Shown: in pieces, positions 26,889-36,433 of the stretch
Position numbering within the stretch: position 1 is the first letter of the stretch
Layout: every line of letters begins with the position of its first letter
Source: Filibacter tadaridae
GTDB lineage: Bacteria; Bacillota; Bacilli; Bacillales_A; Planococcaceae
Reading direction: 5' to 3'
NCBI RefSeq assembly: GCF_900609045.1
Contig: NZ_UXAV01000018.1
Coordinates: forward strand, 26,445 to 90,444
Length of the DNA stretch: 64,000 bases
Notes under the pieces: model-generated
The model's database searches: none
The model's input: only the letters and a program-made list of their open reading frames with translations
Told to the model about the DNA's origin: nothing
Translations under genes and position numbers: made by a program

Positions 26889-27800
26889 TTATTCTTCTCC
26901 TACGATTTTCACTTCCAGTTCCAATTCGACACCGAACCGTTCTTTCACTTCCGCCTTCACCATGTCAATCGTCTGAATATAATCCGTTGCAGTCGCCTTG
27001 TTTTTATTGATAATAAAACCGGCATGCTTTAGCGAAACCTCAGCACCGCCAAATCCCTTCCCTTGGAGTCCGCTGTCTTGAATCAGCTTACCCGCAAAAT
27101 AACCCGGCGGCCGTTTAAAAACACTCCCTGCAGAAGGGTATTCAAGAGGCTGCTTGGACTCCCGTTGAAACGTCAAGTCTGCCACTTTCGCATCAATTAC
27201 TTCCTGATTTCCTTCTTCAAGTTGGAATTCAGCAGAAAGAACATAGTAGCCTTCCGTTGAAATAATACTCTTGCGATAGCCGAGTTCAAGCTGTTCCTTC
27301 GTAAGAACGACCCGCTCCCCGGCTTTTGTCAGCGCAACAACTCGAACAATGACGTCTTTTATCTCTCCGCCGTATGCACCAGCATTCATCGCCATCGCCC
27401 CCCCGACGGAACCCGGAATTCCACAAGCAAATTCAAGACCGGACAGTGTTGCAGCTGCAGCACGTTTCGATGCATCTATAATATTCGCACCACTTTCAGC
27501 AAATATCGTTGTTCCGTCAACTCTGATTTCATCTAGCTGTGCTAAATGAAGGACGATACCCTTCACTCCTCCATCCCGCACAACCATATTCGAACCATTT
27601 CCGAGTAGTAGCAACGGAATACCATTATCGTATGCGTAACGCACTGCCAATTCAGTTTCATCTGTAGTTGCAGGAATAACAAGAAGGTCTGCAGAACCCC
27701 CCAGTTTTGTCATCGTATATTTACATAACGGCTCATCCAATAAAAGTTTGCCCTGTGTAATAACTGTTTGAAGTTCTTTAAACCATCGATGCTTTGACAT
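26889..27800 (-). CDS. murB: UDP-N-acetylenolpyruvoylglucosamine reductase MurB
   Basis: 303 residues, the same length as B. subtilis MurB. It is the FAD enzyme that makes UDP-N-acetylmuramate with NADPH in peptidoglycan synthesis. FAD-binding blocks are LLGNGSNMVVRDGGVKG and CGIPGSVGGAMAMNAGAYGG. The catalytic Ser lies in YPSAGSVFKRP and the final Glu in GFGGAEVSLKHAGF, as in type II MurB. ATG 27800 (MSKHRWFKEL) is preferred over 27806 because of its spacing from AAAGGA. It is a single gene here. Confidence 0.95.
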   Translation of the reverse strand: MSKHRWFKELQTVITQGKLLLDEPLCKYTMTKLGGSADLLVIPATTDETELAVRYAYDNGIPLLLLGNGSNMVVRDGGVKGIVLHLAQLDEIRVDGTTIFAESGANIIDASKRAAAATLSGLEFACGIPGSVGGAMAMNAGAYGGEIKDVIVRVVALTKAGERVVLTKEQLELGYRKSIISTEGYYVLSAEFQLEEGNQEVIDAKVADLTFQRESKQPLEYPSAGSVFKRPPGYFAGKLIQDSGLQGKGFGGAEVSLKHAGFIINKNKATATDYIQTIDMVKAEVKERFGVELELEVKIVGEE

Positions 27801-27947
27801 CAACATCCATTCCTTTCAATAAAGGGAACTAAAATAATATAGAAAAAATCTTTTCACCTTTAATAGTATGCTTGGGATCGGTTCTTTTGACAAGGAATTA
27901 TCATTGGTCGCTAGAAAAATTTACGTTTTTAGTTTCTACTCAAAAGA

Positions 27948-27990
27948 AAAGCAGGACATCTGATTGGGTTCAATCGAATGTCCTGCTTTT
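27948..27990 (-). terminator. Terminator of the DsbA-family gene
   Basis: AAGCAGGACAT pairs with ATGTCCTGCTT in an imperfect longer stem. T runs are possible on both strands. Confidence 0.8.
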
Positions 27991-28011
27991 GTACATCTTT
28001 TATAAATCTAG

Positions 28012-28653
28012 TTAGATTCCTTCTTCTTCAGCTACTTTTTTCAATGCATCGGCAAATGCCTCTGTTGGCTGGGCGCCCGAAATTGCATACTTTCGGTTGA
28101 TGACAAAGAAAGGTACCCCTTTAACACCAATCTGTGCAGCTTCTGCTATATCCGCTTTCACATCCGTCGAAAACTCGTCGGAACCCAGTACTTCCTTTGC
28201 ACGGGCCAAGGAAACGCCAGCTTCTTCCGCGATACGTAGTAATACTTCATCCGTTCCGATTCTTTCTGCATCTACGAAATACGCATGCAATAGTCTTTCC
28301 GACATTTGACCTGCAACACCTTCTGTTTCAGCAAGCTTTGCTAATCTGTGGGCATTGAATGTATTTGCCGGGCGCACATTATCATAATCATATTCAAGTC
28401 CTACTGATTTCGCTTGAACGACAATATTATCCGTTGCCTGTTTTGCCTCTTCCACGCCCATACCATACTTTTTAGCGAGAACTGTTTGCATCGTTTCATC
28501 TGAAGTCATCGGTGAATCTGATGAAAGCTCATACGCTTTGAACACGATTTCCGCCTTTTCTCCAATACCTGTTTCTTTCAATGCTTCTTCCAATCTCCGT
28601 TTCCCAATATAACAAAAAGGGCATACATAGTCTGACCACACTTCTATCTTCAT
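28012..28653 (-). CDS. DsbA-family oxidoreductase (FrnE/YwbO type)
   Basis: 213 residues, thioredoxin-fold protein with a large helical insert. The active-site motif is CPFC in SDYVCPFCYIGKRRLEEAL (about residues 11-14), and the cis-Pro loop is KGVPFFVINRKYAISGAQP. There is no signal peptide, so it works in the cytoplasm, probably on thiol-disulfide exchange or glutathione-like conjugates. The start is the ATG at 28653 after AAGGTGTGA. Divergent from the Rieske oxidoreductase gene. Confidence 0.9.
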   Translation of the reverse strand: MKIEVWSDYVCPFCYIGKRRLEEALKETGIGEKAEIVFKAYELSSDSPMTSDETMQTVLAKKYGMGVEEAKQATDNIVVQAKSVGLEYDYDNVRPANTFNAHRLAKLAETEGVAGQMSERLLHAYFVDAERIGTDEVLLRIAEEAGVSLARAKEVLGSDEFSTDVKADIAEAAQIGVKGVPFFVINRKYAISGAQPTEAFADALKKVAEEEGI

Positions 28654-28754
28654 TAATTTCACACCTTTCCTTACTTCCATATTAAATTCAACTAAAGTAG
28701 GGAACAATGTTTATGCCTACTTCAATACTAACAAGACAAGACGGAGGTTGTTCC

Positions 28755-30128
28755 ATGCCCAATTCATTATGGCTCCAAACTGCTTATCCGCGTGAACAAT
28801 TCCCGCCACTCACTGAAGATTTACGCTGTGATGTATGTATAGTAGGTGGGGGACTTAGCGGAATTGCAAATGCCTACTTCCTTGCCAAAGAAGGCAAAGA
28901 CGTTGTTCTAGTTGAAAAAAATACGCTATTGAATGGCGCAACTGGTAATTCAACGGGAAAACTAACTGTCCAGCATGACTTAGTCTATGCAAAACTACTG
29001 AAACAATTCGGTTTAGACAATACAAAATTATATTACGAGATAAATGAAGAAGCCGTTCGCCTTGGGAAGTCAATTGCACGTAACGATGAGTTAAAAGTCA
29101 CAGACTCTATTCTTTATTCCCAATCCAGGCAGGGTACAGAACTATTGAAAAACGAAATGGCGGCTTACAATGAAATTGGAATCCCCGGAGAGTTCGGGCA
29201 AAACTCTGAGTTGCCCATCCAAATTGACGCAACGATTACATTAAAAGATGAAAGTCAAATCCACCCTGTTCGATTTGGCCAACGATTAGTAAAATTAGCA
29301 GTCGAAGCAGGGGCCCGAATCTACGAAAATACAGATGTCCTATTAATGGATTTGAAGAAGAATTTATTGTTCCTTAAGTCCGAGAATACCATTCAATTCA
29401 ACGAACTAGTCCTTTGCACTCACTATCCGATTGAGGCAATTAGGGGCATGCAAATCATGAAATTATCGGTTGATCGGTCTTATATCGTATCAGCTGTCGC
29501 AGATATGGCGTTACGCAGTCAATACATCGCGGTGGATTCGCCAAAGAGATCTATCCGAACGGCACAAATTGACGGAAGGACTTTTTTCCTTTTATCAGGC
29601 GAAAGCCACCAAGCCGGGATGATAGAATATACACAAATCAATTACAATCAGCTCTATCATGAATTGAGGAGTGTATATAGACTGTCGACCATTACAAACG
29701 GTTGGTCAGCACAGGATCCCCAGACACCTGATATGATTCCCTATGCAGGTATGATTTCGAGCGGTATGCCACATGTATATATAAGCACGGGCTATCGGAA
29801 ATGGGGCTTATCGAATTCGCTTGCAAGTGCACGGATTATAAGCGACCTTATCATCGGCAAGACAAATCGGGCTTCTGCCCTTTATTCGCCAGACCGAACT
29901 GGGTTCGGCTCATTTTTATTGCAGTCGCTCAAAAATACAGGGCTTGTCGTAAAAGAGTTTGCGGGTGGGCATATCACTCGGATGAACGCGCCTATTTGTA
30001 CACATATGGGCTGCCGTACAAGGTGGAATGATGGTGATGAAACATGGGATTGTCCCTGTCACGGATCTCGTTTCAGAAAAGACGGTTCTGTACTTGAAGG
30101 ACCCGCAACAAAACCACTTAATTTGTAA
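28755..30128 (+). CDS. FAD-dependent oxidoreductase with C-terminal Rieske [2Fe-2S] domain (YhfW-like)
   Basis: 457 residues. A DAO-type FAD domain (VCIVGGGLSGIANAYFLAKE near residue 30, a dinucleotide-binding GxGxxG) fills the first 360 residues. A Rieske domain follows with ligands CTHMGC and CPCHGSRF (C-x-H ... C-x-x-H). The architecture matches B. subtilis YhfW. Electron partner and substrate are unknown. ATG 28755 (MPNSLWLQ) lies seven bases after GGAGG; the frame upstream to 28707 has no such signal. Confidence 0.9.
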   Translation: MPNSLWLQTAYPREQFPPLTEDLRCDVCIVGGGLSGIANAYFLAKEGKDVVLVEKNTLLNGATGNSTGKLTVQHDLVYAKLLKQFGLDNTKLYYEINEEAVRLGKSIARNDELKVTDSILYSQSRQGTELLKNEMAAYNEIGIPGEFGQNSELPIQIDATITLKDESQIHPVRFGQRLVKLAVEAGARIYENTDVLLMDLKKNLLFLKSENTIQFNELVLCTHYPIEAIRGMQIMKLSVDRSYIVSAVADMALRSQYIAVDSPKRSIRTAQIDGRTFFLLSGESHQAGMIEYTQINYNQLYHELRSVYRLSTITNGWSAQDPQTPDMIPYAGMISSGMPHVYISTGYRKWGLSNSLASARIISDLIIGKTNRASALYSPDRTGFGSFLLQSLKNTGLVVKEFAGGHITRMNAPICTHMGCRTRWNDGDETWDCPCHGSRFRKDGSVLEGPATKPLNL

Positions 30129-30138
30129 ATATCGTTTA

Positions 30139-30174
30139 GCCCCTTTCCGTTATACCGGCGAAAAGGGGTTTTTA
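30139..30174 (+). terminator. Terminator of the Rieske oxidoreductase gene
   Basis: AGCCCCTTT with its partner AAAGGGGTT, followed by a T run. Confidence 0.82.
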
Positions 30175-30194
30175 TGATGGTATCGGTATGGTCT

Positions 30195-30570
30195 GCATGG
30201 ACTGTAAGGACAATCTTTCAAACTGTCATGGCTATTCCTCAAACTGTAAGGGCAATCCCTCAAACTGTCACGGCTCGCGCGAACTGTCATGGCAATTTCT
30301 AAAACTCTAAGGGCAATCTCACGAACTGTAAGGGCTATCCTCCAAACTGTCATGGCTTGCGCGAACTGTCATGGCTATTCTTCAAACTGTAAGGGCAATT
30401 CTCCAAACTGTCATGGCTTTTCCTCAAACTGTAAGGGCAATCTTCCAAACTGTCATGGCTCGCGCGAACTGTCATGGCTATTCTTCAAACTGTAAGGGCA
30501 ATCTCGCGAACTGTAAGTGCAATCCCTCAAACTGTCATGGCTCGCGCGAACTGTCATGGCAATTTCATCA
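30195..30570. repeat. Phased short-motif array 2 (AAACTGT, 19/21-bp spacing)
   Basis: ACTGT (one copy ACTCT) recurs 18 times: 30201, 30222, 30243, 30264, 30283, 30304, 30325, 30346, 30365, 30386, 30407, 30428, 30449, 30468, 30489, 30510, 30531 and 30550. Spacing is 21 bp, or 19 bp after each GGCTCGCGCGA (GGCTTGCGCGA in one) variant. This gives an 82-bp higher-order unit of 19+21+21+21, once extended to 103. Each motif is followed by CATGGC or AAGGGC. It fills the convergent gap between two genes. Confidence 0.92.
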
Positions 30571-30571
30571 C

Positions 30572-30606
30572 AAAAATGCTGCACCATCCAAATGGCACAG
30601 CATTTT
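30572..30606. terminator. Terminator downstream of ppaC
   Basis: AAAATGCTG pairs with CAGCATTTT, with an inner CCAT/ATGG pair. It lies directly beside array 2, 65 bases after the ppaC stop. Confidence 0.65.
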
Positions 30607-30671
30607 CTTAAAGATTATAATCGGGTATACTACCAACCCAAATGTATTTCAAAGCACAGAAACTTTTTTCT

Positions 30672-31607
30672 TCACTCTACATCTTTCAATGCTTCTGTCA
30701 ATACAGGAACGATTTGTTTCTTCCTTGAGACGACACCTTTCAATGTTGCTGTATTGTTCACTAATGTAACATCGAATGCCGCACTTGCACGATCTGCTTC
30801 TTTACCAAGTGCAAGGACGATTGAATCGTTATTCAAAATGTCTGTTACGACGAACAAGAACAAATCAAGTCCCTTTTCCGCAATAACTCGGTATAGTAAA
30901 TTTTCCAACTCTGGTTGACGTTTCATCACATCGTTGACATCTATTGCGTTAACCTGGGCGATTTCAACTTTCGCTTCATTAATAGCAAATTCTTTCGCAT
31001 CTAGTTTCACAAGGTCTTCGAGTGTTTTATTGCTCAAATCCGCACCGGCTTTTAGCATGTCCAATCCATACTCAAGCGCATCCACACCTGCCAAGGTAGC
31101 CATTTCATCTGCCGCTACCCGGTCTTGTTCCGTAAATGTTGGCGATTTAAACAAAAGCGAGTCCGAAATAAGAGCAGATAACATAAGTCCTGCAATGTTT
31201 TTCGGGATTTCCACATTATGCTCTTTATATAACTTATTCAAAATTGTTGCGGTACAACCGACCGGTTCCGCACGGTAATAGAGTGGATCATTCGTTTCGA
31301 AGTTCGCGATTCGATGGTGGTCGACAACTTCAATTACACGCACATCGTCAAAATCATCTACGCTTTGTTGCTTTTCGTTGTGATCCACAAGAATGATTTC
31401 AGCAACTTCAGGCGCCGCTTTTTCAATCAGGCGTGGCGCTTCGAATCCGAAGTATTCAAGTGCGTATGCTGTTTCGTTATTCACAACACCGATACGTACC
31501 GCTTCTGCGTTCATCCCGATTTGCTGTTTAAGATAGGCGTAGCTAATAGCGGACGCAATCGAATCTGTGTCCGGATTTTTATGTCCTGTTACAAAAACTT
31601 TTCCCAT
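30672..31607 (-). CDS. ppaC: Manganese-dependent inorganic pyrophosphatase
   Basis: 311 residues, family II (DHH) pyrophosphatase that hydrolyses PPi to phosphate. The metal ligands lie in [12 protein letters not shown] (His9, Asp13, Asp15) and VDHHR (about 96-100, the DHH motif). The C-terminal DHHA2 domain ends in [13 protein letters not shown]. The length agrees with the B. subtilis enzyme. It is monocistronic, with a terminator-like hairpin downstream. Confidence 0.95.
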   Translation of the reverse strand: MGKVFVTGHKNPDTDSIASAISYAYLKQQIGMNAEAVRIGVVNNETAYALEYFGFEAPRLIEKAAPEVAEIILVDHNEKQQSVDDFDDVRVIEVVDHHRIANFETNDPLYYRAEPVGCTATILNKLYKEHNVEIPKNIAGLMLSALISDSLLFKSPTFTEQDRVAADEMATLAGVDALEYGLDMLKAGADLSNKTLEDLVKLDAKEFAINEAKVEIAQVNAIDVNDVMKRQPELENLLYRVIAEKGLDLFLFVVTDILNNDSIVLALGKEADRASAAFDVTLVNNTATLKGVVSRKKQIVPVLTEALKDVE

Positions 31608-31652
31608 GTAAAATTACCTCCTGCATTTTTGCTCTTTTCATATCTTATTTTA

Positions 31653-32096
31653 TCACAAAGATCGCCCGAACAAAATCGCTGTCAATTCATCTTCGTTGAC
31701 GATAAAGTCGGCTATCGTGTAACTATCCAGTACAGATAAATAGGCAACAAGTGCTTCATGTAGAGCACCTTTCAGTTTACAAACCGGGGATAATATACAA
31801 CTGTTTTTCTCTGAGTTAAAGCATTCGACAAGTTGAAAATCATCTTCCGTCTTCCGTACGAGTTCGCCCACATTAATAAGCTCAGGCTGTACGTTTAAAC
31901 GGATTCCGCCCCCGCGTCCCCGCGTTGTTTCAATGAGACCCATTTTCCCAAGCTCGTGTACAACCTTCGTCAAATGATTTTTTGATATCGCGTAGGTATC
32001 TGAAATTTCTTGGACAGTCGAGATTTTCCCGGTTCCTTTCGCCCCCAAGAAAATAAGCACACGCAAAGAGAAGTCTGTGTACATCGTTAAGTGCAT
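31653..32096 (-). CDS. nsrR: Nitric-oxide-sensing repressor NsrR (Rrf2 family)
   Basis: 147 residues, very like B. subtilis NsrR. An N-terminal winged helix (TYAISKNHLTKVVHELGKMG, then GRGGGIRL) is followed by the [4Fe-4S] cysteines in CFNSEKNSCILSPVC. NO destroys the cluster and relieves repression. The ATG at 32096 (MHLTMYTDFSLRV) is chosen because homologs begin there. It is divergent from hmp, its classic target. Confidence 0.93.
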   Translation of the reverse strand: MHLTMYTDFSLRVLIFLGAKGTGKISTVQEISDTYAISKNHLTKVVHELGKMGLIETTRGRGGGIRLNVQPELINVGELVRKTEDDFQLVECFNSEKNSCILSPVCKLKGALHEALVAYLSVLDSYTIADFIVNEDELTAILFGRSL

Positions 32097-32345
32097 TCGT
32101 CTCACCACTCTTTCTATTTCTACATAAGTCAAACAACTAAATAGCTATATTGAACGGATTATAGGCATCTTAAAAAAACACAGTCGAAACCAAAAGTCTG
32201 CTGGAAATGCTGTCTAGCCAAGCTTACAGTACCCTCACAGGACCCATAGCATCTTTAAGGGAATTCCCTATTTCTATATATATACTACACTATTTGTGGC
32301 GATTCCGTGTTGGAAATGTGACTGAAATCTTAACACTTTTTAAAC

Positions 32346-32362
32346 ATGCATTTATTATATAG
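32346..32362. promoter_or_regulatory. Candidate NsrR site upstream of hmp
   Basis: ATGCATTTATTATATAG matches the Gram-positive NsrR consensus (ATGTATTTTAAATACAT type) at about 11 of 17 positions. It lies 60 bases before the hmp start. The rest of the nsrR-hmp gap (32097-32422) is AT-rich with no gene. Confidence 0.3.
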
Positions 32363-32422
32363 CTTTAAATATCAGCATGGTTTATTGTTAACTTAACAAA
32401 ACAAGAAAGGTTGTGCACGCAA

Positions 32423-33610
32423 ATGCTATCACAAGAAACAATCAACATTATCAAATCAACTGTACCCGTTTTGGAACAACACGGGAATACAATTACAACT
32501 GTGTTTTATAAAAATATGTTCGAGGCCCGTCCTGAACTTCTCAACATTTTCAATCATGGAAACCAGGCGCAAGGTCGCCAACAGGCCGCTTTAGCAAACA
32601 CTGTTTATGCTGCCGCTGCTAATATAGACAATCTCGGTGCTATTCTACCTTCCGTTACACAGATTGCACATAAGCATAAATCTTTAGGCATTCAAAAAGA
32701 CCATTATCCAATCGTCGGCTATTATCTAATTGGTGCTATTAAAGAAGTATTGGGCGATGCTGCAACACCTGAAATTATTACTGCATGGACTGAAGCTTAT
32801 GAAACAATCGCAAACGTCTTCATAGGCATCGAAAAAGACATGTATTCAAATGCTGTACAAGCGGATGAAGGTTGGGAAACATTCAAGAACTTTATCATTG
32901 CGGACAAAGTCGAAGAAAGTGATGTGATCACGTCATTTTACTTGAAGCCTGAAGATGGTAAAAAATTACCTTCATATAAACCAGGTCAATTCATCGGTGT
33001 TCGCATCACGATTCCTGGAGAAGAATTCACATTGAACCGTCAATATAGCCTATCACAGGCACCATGTGAAGAAACGTACCGAATATCTATCAAACGTGAA
33101 GCAGAGCGTAAACCGCACGGCAAAGTTTCCGTACACCTACATGACAATATGAATATTGGTGACGTAATCGAAGTAAGTGCTCCGTCGGGTGACTTCCACC
33201 TCGACACAGAAAAGAATACATCTGTTACGTTGATTAGCGGCGGAGTCGGTATTACTCCGATGATGGCAATGTATGAAACAATCGCAAAAACAACACCTGA
33301 TCGTCCTGTTTCATTTTTACACTCTGCACGTACCCGCAAACAACATGCGTTCGCTACAACGTTACAAGAGTTGACTAATTCGATGAATGACTCCAACTAT
33401 GCTGTTCTGTATTCTGAAGAAGGCGATGGATTTATCAACAAAGAGTTTTTGGCTGAACATGTTCTTGAAGGTAGCGATGTCTATGTATGTGGACCAGCAC
33501 CATTCATGCAAGCTGTCATTAGCGGCTTGTATGCAAATGGGGTCCCTGAAGAAAAAGTACATTTCGAATTCTTCGGTCCTGCTATCCAGCTTGAATTAGC
33601 ACGCGCATAA
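32423..33610 (+). CDS. hmp: Flavohemoprotein, nitric oxide dioxygenase Hmp
   Basis: 395 residues. An N-terminal globin domain (1-140; heme-ligand region around IAHKHKSLGI) is followed by a ferredoxin-reductase FAD domain (RQYSLSQAP at about 205) and an NAD(P)H domain (ISGGVGITPMMAMYE). It oxidises NO to nitrate with O2 and NAD(P)H. ATG 32423 (MLSQETINII) is the start, preceded by AAGAAAGG at 12 bases. It is divergent from nsrR and ends at a perfect terminator. Confidence 0.95.
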   Translation: MLSQETINIIKSTVPVLEQHGNTITTVFYKNMFEARPELLNIFNHGNQAQGRQQAALANTVYAAAANIDNLGAILPSVTQIAHKHKSLGIQKDHYPIVGYYLIGAIKEVLGDAATPEIITAWTEAYETIANVFIGIEKDMYSNAVQADEGWETFKNFIIADKVEESDVITSFYLKPEDGKKLPSYKPGQFIGVRITIPGEEFTLNRQYSLSQAPCEETYRISIKREAERKPHGKVSVHLHDNMNIGDVIEVSAPSGDFHLDTEKNTSVTLISGGVGITPMMAMYETIAKTTPDRPVSFLHSARTRKQHAFATTLQELTNSMNDSNYAVLYSEEGDGFINKEFLAEHVLEGSDVYVCGPAPFMQAVISGLYANGVPEEKVHFEFFGPAIQLELARA

Positions 33611-33613
33611 CAC

Positions 33614-33658
33614 AAAGAGAAACCGTCACATCCAATTGGATGTGACGGTTTCTCTTTT
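33614..33658. terminator. Terminator between hmp and ykvI-like gene
   Basis: A near-perfect 21-bp stem centred on CCAATTGG with T and A runs on both sides. Confidence 0.9.
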
Positions 33659-33691
33659 CTCTCCATTATATATTTGCATGTAATGACTGGA

Positions 33692-34747
33692 TTATCTTTT
33701 CACTTTCTCAGGCATCCAAAACGATGCGAAAATGAGCGCCGCAACAAGGAACAAACCAAGATAGCCAATTATCGGATAGAATAGGTCAACAAGTTTCGTA
33801 AAACCGAAAAAACTTAGCACAAAACCGATAAGTAGTGTAACGAAAACAAATTCCTTAAACTGTATCGTCCCAATTTGAATGAAACGTGCTCCAAACGCAT
33901 AGAACATGCTGACCGCGGTATTGAAAATCATACCATACAAGATGAACGCCATGAAAATCGCGAGGATCGGTGAAATGTCGTTCATGATTGCCAACATCGG
34001 AAAGTCAGCGTCTTTCACAATATCGACTTTAGAGAATATAGCCAAGTGGCTCAACAAAATCAGAACTCCAAGCCCCAGTCCTCCTAAAAAACCACCCCAC
34101 TTTGCGATTCTTTCATCCTTTTCTGAACCACCCATTACTAGCGCCATCGATACACCTACTGCGATATTAAGTGAAACATAATTAATGGCTGAGATGAACC
34201 AGTTAGGTAACGTTGTTGGCACTTCTATCGCAGTTGAATTCAACGAATCAAAAGAAGTATCCATCGTCAGTAAACAATAGATAGAAACGCCCATAACTGA
34301 AAGAATAAGAAAGGGAGTTATACTGCCGATAACGCCAATAACTTTATCGACATTGAGTAAAATTGTAAGAAAGACAATCACAACCATCAATAAACTACCT
34401 ACCAATGGCGGCAAACCAAATTGCTGATTCAAGTTAGAACCTGCGCCCGCAATCATTACGACACCAACGCCAAATAACGTGAGGATAATAATAAAGTCAA
34501 CAAGTATTCCTAAGTACCGACCACTGATTTTATAAATTACATCTTTATGTGAACTTGTCTGCATGCGGCTTCCCAGCTGCGTCAAAACCATTCCAAGATA
34601 TGCGAATAAAGCTGTAGAAACAATTGCCCCTATCGTTCCGAGCAAACCGAAGCTTGTAAAGTATTTTAAAATTTCCTGACCGCTAGCAAAACCAGCCCCT
34701 ACAATGATTCCAATGAAAGCACTTGCTATTTTAAGTATTTTATCCAT
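33692..34747 (-). CDS. YkvI-like membrane transporter
   Basis: 351 residues with about ten membrane helices. The N-terminus (ASAFIGIIVGAGFASGQEIL) carries the GAGFASGQE motif of the YkvI family, related to the amino-acid/Na+ symporter fold. Charged loops are short. The substrate is unknown. The gene is monocistronic between the hmp terminator and a MITE-like element. Confidence 0.85.
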   Translation of the reverse strand: MDKILKIASAFIGIIVGAGFASGQEILKYFTSFGLLGTIGAIVSTALFAYLGMVLTQLGSRMQTSSHKDVIYKISGRYLGILVDFIIILTLFGVGVVMIAGAGSNLNQQFGLPPLVGSLLMVVIVFLTILLNVDKVIGVIGSITPFLILSVMGVSIYCLLTMDTSFDSLNSTAIEVPTTLPNWFISAINYVSLNIAVGVSMALVMGGSEKDERIAKWGGFLGGLGLGVLILLSHLAIFSKVDIVKDADFPMLAIMNDISPILAIFMAFILYGMIFNTAVSMFYAFGARFIQIGTIQFKEFVFVTLLIGFVLSFFGFTKLVDLFYPIIGYLGLFLVAALIFASFWMPEKVKR

Positions 34748-34780
34748 GACCCCTTCCTTAACTTTTTAACTTTTTAACAA

Positions 34781-34943
34781 CTATATATGTTGACATAAAG
34801 AATCCTCCCAACAACGCTCGGCGCTTGGGGATGCCTCCCGCAATAAGCCAGCCAGAAGACCACTGTCAGTCTTATTGCTTCGGCTACCCCGGTAAGGCGC
34901 CTTCGCTGGAGATTGCATGTAATCATTCGTTCGACATATATAG
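34781..34943. mobile_element. MITE-like element, copy 1 (163 bp)
   Basis: Ends are CTATATATGTTGAC and the complementary CGACATATATAG (12 of 14 matching as an inverted repeat). The body AAAGAATCCTCCCAACAACG then CTCGGCGCTTGGGGATGCC is shared with the copy at 48841. This copy has about 65 extra bases (34841-34911) forming a perfect GCAATAAG/CTTATTGC hairpin and a GGCGC..GGGG to CCCC..GGCGCC pairing. No coding sequence. No clear target-site duplication. The remaining gap up to 35023 holds nothing recognisable. Confidence 0.7.
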
Positions 34944-35023
34944 GATCGCCAACAATAAAACTGCATTCTTTACGAAGATTGAGGTTCGAGGAGGTTAACC
35001 TTCTTATATATAGTATTTACCAT

Positions 35024-35053
35024 AAAAAAAAAGACCAGTACTGGTCTTTTTTC
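35024..35053. terminator. Terminator of the DJ-1/PfpI gene
   Basis: AAAAAAAGACCAGT with ACTGGTCTTTTTT, a perfect palindrome with A and T runs. Confidence 0.88.
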
Positions 35054-35081
35054 ATCTAACTATATGATTGAAAGTACACAA

Positions 35082-35597
35082 TTAGCCATTCAAAATGTTT
35101 AGGGACTCCCGATTAAATGCCGGTATATCCTCTGGTGATCGACTTGTCACGAGCTGATTTTGACAGACAACCACTTCTTTATCTGCGTATTTAGCTCCTG
35201 CGTTTTCCATATCCACTTTAATCGATTGGTATCCAGTGGCGTCTCTCCCCTCCAACGTTTTTGCCGTAATCAGCAATTGGGGTCCATGACAGATTGCAAA
35301 TACTGGTTTTTTGGCGTCCATGAATGACCTCGTGAATTTTACAAATCGTTCATCTGCACGTAACTGGTCCGGTGAGAAACCACCCGGTATGAACAGCGCA
35401 TCGAAGTCTTCGGGTTTAACATCATCAATTCCGTAGTCTATCTTCACTGTCGCCTCATTGCGTTTGCCCTTCACTTCCGTACCTGCTTTTTTCTCGATTG
35501 TTTTCACTTCATGACCGGCCTCTCTAAATGCTTTTGCAGGTTCAGTATACTCTGAGTCCTCAAATAGATCCGTAATTAGTGTAGCAATTTTAACCAT
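35082..35597 (-). CDS. DJ-1/PfpI-family protein (YfkM-like)
   Basis: 171 residues. The nucleophile elbow is FAICHGPQLL (Cys about 104, followed by His), with the upstream Glu in DLFEDSEYTEP. This layout matches type-1 glutamine-amidotransferase-like stress proteins such as B. subtilis YfkM, which have been linked to glyoxalase/deglycase or protease activity. ATG 35597 (MVKIATLITD) follows AAGGGGTG. Its true reaction is not resolved for the family. Confidence 0.9.
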   Translation of the reverse strand: MVKIATLITDLFEDSEYTEPAKAFREAGHEVKTIEKKAGTEVKGKRNEATVKIDYGIDDVKPEDFDALFIPGGFSPDQLRADERFVKFTRSFMDAKKPVFAICHGPQLLITAKTLEGRDATGYQSIKVDMENAGAKYADKEVVVCQNQLVTSRSPEDIPAFNRESLNILNG

Positions 35598-35672
35598 GTA
35601 ATCATTACACCCCTTCATAGTCCGTTTTTAATCATCCCTTGCTTCTATACCACTCTCCTCGGCTAACCAAAC

Positions 35673-36266
35673 TCAAGGACGATATTTTGAGACGAATGGA
35701 TTATCTTTTTCAAAAAAGCGCCACGGATAATCGACGGCTTCTCCTGAGTTGCCGATGCCGACGCGTGGACCAGTAACTACTTCAATCGCCCCCGGACCTT
35801 CGGCGATGAATAAAGGTTCTTCAGTCCAATGACGACCGTAGTAATCCATGTTGACACCAAGTGCTTTTGTTAACTTTCCAGGCCCATTTGTCCAATCTTT
35901 CATCTTCATATGATTCCCACGGTTATTCCCCATCTGTTCAAGGCCTTCGATGGGTTCTCCAGCACGTATGAGAACTGCATGTGGTGTACCGACAGCTCCG
36001 GCAACAACGTTCATCAACGTATGGGTGTGCATTTGATACGTATAGACAAGCCCAGCCCTACCGAACATTACCTCTGTCCGCTTTGTCGGGCGGTTACTGA
36101 AACTGTGGGCCGCCTGATCTTCAGGACCGTGATATGCCTCTGTTTCAACAATACGGGCGACAAGTGGCCCATTCTCTAGATTGTGAACAATGTATTGACC
36201 TACTAGGTTTTGTGCCAATTCAAGAACAGGTACTTCAAAAAATGAGTCAGAAATCGGTTTATACAT
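35673..36266 (-). CDS. 3-methyladenine DNA glycosylase (AAG/MPG family)
   Basis: 197 residues. It flips out and removes alkylated purines (3-methyladenine, hypoxanthine) in base excision repair. Motifs are ARIVETEAYHGPEDQAAHS (the catalytic Glu region), GRAGLVYTYQMH and HAVLIRAGEP, with GPGKLTKALGV near the C-terminus. The length is normal for bacterial AAG (B. subtilis YxlJ). Stop and start are clear. Monocistronic. Confidence 0.93.
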   Translation of the reverse strand: MYKPISDSFFEVPVLELAQNLVGQYIVHNLENGPLVARIVETEAYHGPEDQAAHSFSNRPTKRTEVMFGRAGLVYTYQMHTHTLMNVVAGAVGTPHAVLIRAGEPIEGLEQMGNNRGNHMKMKDWTNGPGKLTKALGVNMDYYGRHWTEEPLFIAEGPGAIEVVTGPRVGIGNSGEAVDYPWRFFEKDNPFVSKYRP

Positions 36267-36433
36267 CTATCAGCCCTCCGCTATATAGCACATTGTTTCT
36301 ATAATTTGCAGGAAGAATACAGTATGCCTGAAGAAATTCTTTGCATCCTCGTTCCATCTCGAAAACTTTTTATTCCATTTTCAAAAACGAATCAAAGACT
36401 ATGCTCCGTTTTCATTCCTTTTCCCTTTTCTGA

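Noticed and set aside
30289..30918. Open frames in array 2 as repeat proteins
   Set aside because: A 21-bp period keeps several frames open by itself. The products have no start context or domain and overlap the ppaC end.
34840..34911. Cobalamin-riboswitch-like AGCCAGAAGACC in the MITE-like copy
   Set aside because: Only the B12-box-like string is present; the other conserved core parts are missing, the neighbours are not B12 genes, and the element is a dispersed repeat.
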